Source: CBDAPX01 sp965198725
Lineage (GTDB): Bacteria; Pseudomonadota; Alphaproteobacteria; Rhodobacterales; Rhodobacteraceae
Reading direction: 5' to 3'
DNA length: 64,000 nucleotides
NCBI GenBank assembly: GCA_965198725.1
Contig: CBDAPX010000001.1
Coordinates: forward strand, 2,790,001-2,854,000
Position 1 is the stretch's first letter; every line of letters begins with the position of its first letter. The position numbers and the translations under genes were made by a program. Shown here one piece after another: positions 60,587-64,000 of this stretch. The notes beneath the pieces are model-generated. The model had not been told where the DNA came from. It saw only the letters and a list, made by a program, of their open reading frames with translations, and ran no database searches.

Positions 60587-61065
60587 ACAGCGACTTTGCC
60601 GGAAAATCGCTCGTTGATCTGCTCAACATGCTGGAGCCGGTGCCGGAACCAGAGGCAATCTCGATGTTTCCGGCCACGGTCGGCTGGGTCTATCTGGGCC
60701 TTGCTCTTTTGGTGCTATTGGCGGCACTGGTCCGGGCAATGCTCAAACGCTATGCGGCATCCGCCTATCGCCGCGCGGCACTGAAAGAGCTGAACACAAT
60801 CGACAAGGCTGACGTCCAAGCCTTGGCCGCACTTTTACGACGGACGGCGTTGGCGGCCTATCCCAGATCGGAGGTAGCAGCTCTCACCGGACCCGATTGG
60901 ATCGCCTTTCTGAATAAAACCGGCGCAGGCGCGCGGATCGATGGCGCGGATGCGCAAGCATTGGCGCGGGCCGCATATCAAAAGACGCCCGTCAGCACGC
61001 CAGGCCTTGAACCGTTTGTCCGCAAGTGGATCGCGGGACATACAGTAGCGGGCGTGAGAACATGA
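60583..61065 (+). CDS. DUF4381 membrane protein
   Basis: A 160-residue protein with one membrane span (about 35-55) and a C-terminal helical domain, typical of DUF4381 in moxR-bat operons. Function unknown; overlaps both neighbours by 4 bases. Confidence 0.8.
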   Translation: MNSDFAGKSLVDLLNMLEPVPEPEAISMFPATVGWVYLGLALLVLLAALVRAMLKRYAASAYRRAALKELNTIDKADVQALAALLRRTALAAYPRSEVAALTGPDWIAFLNKTGAGARIDGADAQALARAAYQKTPVSTPGLEPFVRKWIAGHTVAGVRT

Positions 61066-62051
61066 CGCTGAGCCTTGGCTTTCCATGGGCGCTCTTGCTC
61101 TTGCCCCTGCCCTTTTTGGTCTGGCGCTTTGCGCCGCCTTACCGGGAAAAAACGTCCGCGATGCGCATCCCGTTTTTCCGCGCGATGACCCAAGCGGCGG
61201 GTGTTGAGCCGCAGCAAGGCGCGCTTGTTCTACAACGCTCTGTCCTGCAAATGGCGGTTGCGGCTCTGGTCTGGGTCTTGATCGTCTTGGCTCTGGCACG
61301 TCCCGAACGGCTGGGCGACCCGATCACCATTGAAACATCCGCGCGCGATATTGTTTTGGCATTGGACATTTCGGGATCTATGGACGATCGCGACTTCGTT
61401 GGACCGGACGGCCAGCCTCAACAAAGGCTGGCTGCTGTCACCAACGTGCTCAAAACGTTTATTTCCGAGCGGGAAAGCGACCGCATGGCGTTGATCGTGT
61501 TCGGCACGCGCGCCTTTGTTCAGGCCACGTTTACCGAAGATCTCGACAGCCTTTCAGGCTTTCTCGACCAGACCGCAGTGGGCATGGCGGGCCCCAACAC
61601 CGCCATTGGCGATGCCATCGGTCTGGGCATCCGCGCGTTTGAGGCGAGCGAAGTAGAAGAGCGCTTGATGATCCTGTTGTCGGATGGGGCCGATACTTCC
61701 AGCCGGGTGAGCCCCGTCAACGCAGCTGAATTTGCCGCGGACAAGGGTGTTGTGATCCATACGATTGGGGTTGGGGACCCCAAAGGGTCTGGAGAGGACC
61801 GCGTCGATCTGGACAGTCTTCAGGACATCGCCGACCGGACCGGTGGACAGTTTTTCTTTGCTCAGGATGAAGATGCGCTAACAGCTATCTATCAAGAGAT
61901 TGACGCGCTGACACCGCGCGCGGTGGATACGGTCAGTTACCGGCCCAAGATATCGCTCGTCTATCTGCCCTTGTCTGCGGCCCTCATTGTGCTTTTGACC
62001 TTTACGGCGACCATGCGGTTGGCCTCGCTTCGGCTGAGGGCTGCGCAATGA
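61062..62051 (+). CDS. batA: VWA-domain membrane protein BatA
   Basis: A 329-residue protein with N-terminal membrane spans, a VWA domain with MIDAS motif DISGSM (about 102-107) and a C-terminal span. Bat proteins are linked with stress tolerance and aerobic metabolism, presumably as periplasm-facing chaperone or adhesion factors. ATG 61062 overlaps the previous stop. Confidence 0.85.
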   Translation: MTLSLGFPWALLLLPLPFLVWRFAPPYREKTSAMRIPFFRAMTQAAGVEPQQGALVLQRSVLQMAVAALVWVLIVLALARPERLGDPITIETSARDIVLALDISGSMDDRDFVGPDGQPQQRLAAVTNVLKTFISERESDRMALIVFGTRAFVQATFTEDLDSLSGFLDQTAVGMAGPNTAIGDAIGLGIRAFEASEVEERLMILLSDGADTSSRVSPVNAAEFAADKGVVIHTIGVGDPKGSGEDRVDLDSLQDIADRTGGQFFFAQDEDALTAIYQEIDALTPRAVDTVSYRPKISLVYLPLSAALIVLLTFTATMRLASLRLRAAQ

Positions 62052-63550
62052 TGGACGCATTGGCCTCTTTCCACTTCTTGCGACCGTTGTGGTTGCTGGC
62101 AGCCCTGCCCATCCTTGGGCTCTGGTGGGTTTCGCGCCCGAAAAAAACGCACCGCCCGTTTGAAACCTTGGGCGTTGCACCGCACTTGGCGCGCGCATTG
62201 AATGTCAGCCAGACTCAATCGGCCCGTATTTTGCCAATCGATGCGCTTATGGTGGCGGCTTTGGCGCTTTCTATCGGTGTCGCGGGTCCAACGTGGAGCC
62301 GTGCGCCCAATCCGCTTGTTGCGGACACCGCGCCATTGGTGATCGCTCTAAAGGTGACGCCGTCCATGGAAGAAAGTGATATTGCGCCCAGCCGGTTGGA
62401 CCGGGCCAAATTCAAAGCGCTGGATTTGATCGAGCGGCGCGCCGGGGCCCGAAACGCCCTGATCGCCTATGCCGGAACCGCGCATCGCGCCGCACCACTG
62501 ACCGAAGACCCCAACATCCTGCGACCGCTTTTGGAAGGCTTGTCTCCTGCCGTGATGCCAACGGATGGAGATGCGGCAAGTGACGCGTTGGCGTTGGCCG
62601 CCGAGATTTTGGAGACGGCAGAAACCGCCGGTGCCGTGCTGTTCATCCTTGATGATCTGGCCCCGCAAAACGTTGCGGCCTTCACCTCGAACGCGACAAT
62701 TCCGGTGCATGTTCTGATCGCAGCACCATCAACGGTATCCGTTGCCCAATTGGACCAGATCCAAACCGCCAGCCTGGAATACCTCACGGCAGATGATCGC
62801 GACATTGACCGGATCGAGCGTCGGGTTCGGTCCGATTACGCGGCGGCCTTGCGTGGGGATGACCGGCTGGATTGGGAGGATCGCGCCTGGTGGCTGGCCT
62901 AGCCCGCCGCGTTTCTGGTTCTGCTGTGGTTCAGACGCGGTTGGGGCGTGCGCTGGGCTTGGATCGTCCTGATCGTCGGTTTAGTGCCTGCCGACCCCGC
63001 CCGCGCGGATGGGTGGCGAGACTGGTTTTTAACCTCGGATCAACAAGGGTTCCTGAAATACCGCAACAAGGAATTCAGCGAAGCGGGAATGTTGTTCGAA
63101 GATCCGTTTTGGCGCGGGTATGCCAAGTATCGCGCGGGTGAATATGAAGACGCCGCAGAGATTTTCGCGGGGCTTACCACGGCAGAAGCTGCCTTTGCCG
63201 AAGGAATGGCCGAGATACGCAATAGAGGCTATCGACCTGCAATCGCAGCTTTTGAAAAGGCATTGGACCGCCAACCCGACTTTCCCGAAGCAGAGCAAAA
63301 TCTGGAGGTCGCCAAAGCCATCCTCGATTTCGTGGAAACCACCCGAGAGCAATCTGACACGGGTGAAGAGGCCGGGATTGGTGCAGATGAAACCGTTTAC
63401 GACAACGAGGCGCAGCGCGGCGCGCAGACAGAGGTTGCCCCCGAAGATGCAGGCCCGTCCGCATTGACGGCAGATCAATGGATGACCAGCATCGATATCA
63501 ATATGCAGGATTTTCTGCGCAGCCGCTTCCTCTTGGAGAATGCGCAATGA
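62048..63550 (+). pseudogene. VWA-TPR Bat protein with internal amber codon
   Basis: One continuous frame of ~500 codons is broken only by TAG 62900-62902 in the segment R-A-W-W-L-A-(stop)-P-A-A-F-L, where Trp is expected (TGG to TAG). The part before has membrane spans and a VWA-like domain whose MIDAS motif is partly lost (K-V-T-P-S-M). The part after contains a membrane span (about 62930-63000) and TPR helices (KYRAGEYEDAAEIFAGL, AIAAFEKALDRQPDFPEAEQN). These two parts form a BatB-BatC type fusion. A short product from the internal frame is conceivable but untested. Confidence 0.82.
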
Positions 63551-63843
63551 AACCGGGACGCCTCTTTGCCCTTACCCTTTGGTTCTTGATTGCGCAGGTG
63601 TCGGCGGTGTTCGGACAACAAACCGTCGCCCAATTGACAGTTGAACCGATGGAGGCCGAGGCCGTTGTCGGCCAGCCCATCGTGCTGCGCCTCACCCTTT
63701 TGGTCCCCACATTCATGCCGGACCCGCCCACCTTTCCGACATTTGACATGCCGGGACTGGTCGTGCGCATTCCTGAACGGGCCAGCACGCCAACCAGTAA
63801 AACAGTCAATGGAGAAACCTGGGCGGGCATGATCAGCCCCACC
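63547..63843 (+). pseudogene. BatD-like protein truncated by an IS element
   Basis: ATG 63547 starts an exported protein with signal peptide (about 1-23) and the beginning of a BatD-like immunoglobulin-type domain (V-E-P-M-E-A-E-A-V-V-G-Q-P-I). After ~99 codons the frame runs into the end of an IS3-family element at 63844, which supplies the TGA. A normal BatD is several hundred residues longer. Confidence 0.8.
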
Positions 63844-64000
63844 TGAGTGGTCCAATTTGATTGTTAGTGCATGATCGACCTTTGGTCCATCTTGACGACG
63901 GTTTCGGGAGCCGGTGGGCGGTAGCCTAGAGCACTGTGTGGTCGTTTCGTGTTGTAGTGCTTTCTCCATTGTTCGATCAGGATTTGGGCTTCACGCAGGC
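63844..64000 (-). mobile_element. IS3-family insertion sequence, one end
   Basis: The end of the element starts with TGAGTGGTCCAATTTGATTG, in which the TGA start is typical of IS3-family ends. It continues beyond the window. The transposase is coded on the minus strand. Confidence 0.75.
63864..63998 (-). CDS. IS3-family transposase (OrfB), C-terminal part
   Basis: The last 44 codons are visible and end at TAA 63864-63866. E-Q-W-R-K-H-Y-N-T-K-R-P-H-S-A-L-G-Y is the hallmark end of the integrase (DDE) core of IS3 OrfB proteins. The rest lies outside the window. Confidence 0.85.
   Translation of the reverse strand: MREAQILIEQWRKHYNTKRPHSALGYRPPAPETVVKMDQRSIMH

Noticed and set aside
62948..63550. 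TPR part of the Bat protein as an independent BatC gene
   Set aside because: Same frame as the VWA part with a single stop between, and no ribosome site. A fusion with a nonsense codon is simpler, although separate translation cannot be excluded.
7252..63843. All lesions being sequencing errors
   Set aside because: Possible for the three single-base indels, but substitutions to stop codons and the IS insertion are not typical errors, and core genes show none. Raw reads would decide.
1..64000. CRISPR arrays, integron att sites or restriction-modification systems
   Set aside because: No regularly spaced repeats, no cas or integrase genes, and the only methylase has no nuclease partner in the window.

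Overview
The window looks like a chromosomal segment of a marine alphaproteobacterium of the Roseobacter group (Rhodobacteraceae). Support: the rplU-rpmA-(GNAT/LysE/GNAT)-obgE-proB-proA order, olsBA for ornithine lipids, chpT next to a CtrA-like box, bfd-bfr with an iron-box-like dyad, a stand-alone pterin-binding methyltransferase next to a MetF-type reductase (the split methionine synthase arrangement), and abundant acyl-CoA and branched-chain-type transport genes.

Layout. (a) 1-5138: a compact, G+C-rich block of at least 14 phage-like genes with 1- or 4-base start/stop overlaps. Most encode small proteins with one membrane segment, plus a membrane-anchored lytic transglycosylase, a holin-like protein, an M15 endolysin, a Lys-rich 42-residue peptide and a D12-class adenine methylase. 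No tail genes are visible, so a tailless membrane-containing prophage is a reasonable hypothesis. (b) 5139-5934: two copies of a ~97-bp terminator-plus-hairpin module, each followed by a small ORF, then a promoter region with two dyads. (c) 5.9-29.3 kb: a catabolic island with an ACAD10/11-type acyl-CoA dehydrogenase, a separate ACAD10/11-type kinase, an FadE-like dehydrogenase pair, SDRs, thiolase, MaoC hydratase, thioesterase, MDR reductases, a complete Liv-type ABC transporter and an IclR regulator. A shared IclR-like palindrome lies upstream of both main transcription units. The combination suggests import and degradation of a hydroxylated or branched acid through a 4-phosphoacyl-CoA route. 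(d) 29.5-31.0 kb: aroQ, a LuxR solo with an altered ligand pocket, two perfect dyads and a highly structured RNA-like stretch ending in a terminator. (e) 31-55 kb: mostly core genes (tsf, rpsB, bfr/bfd, olsBA, chpT, proBA, obgE, rplU/rpmA, tRNA-Ser(CGA), metF module, ppx, rlmE). (f) 55-64 kb: a multiheme cytochrome, a histone-deacetylase-like amidohydrolase and a moxR-bat operon whose distal end is cut by an IS3-family element.

The most striking global feature is recent gene decay. Six genes carry nonsense codons, 1-bp indels or an IS insertion: an SDR, an MDR oxidoreductase, a DUF3604 protein, moxR, a VWA-TPR Bat protein and batD. One heme-binding cysteine of the cytochrome is also replaced by tyrosine. 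The point lesions are all explained by C:G to T:A transitions. This fits relaxed selection in a lineage changing lifestyle; sequencing error could explain the indels but not the IS insertion.
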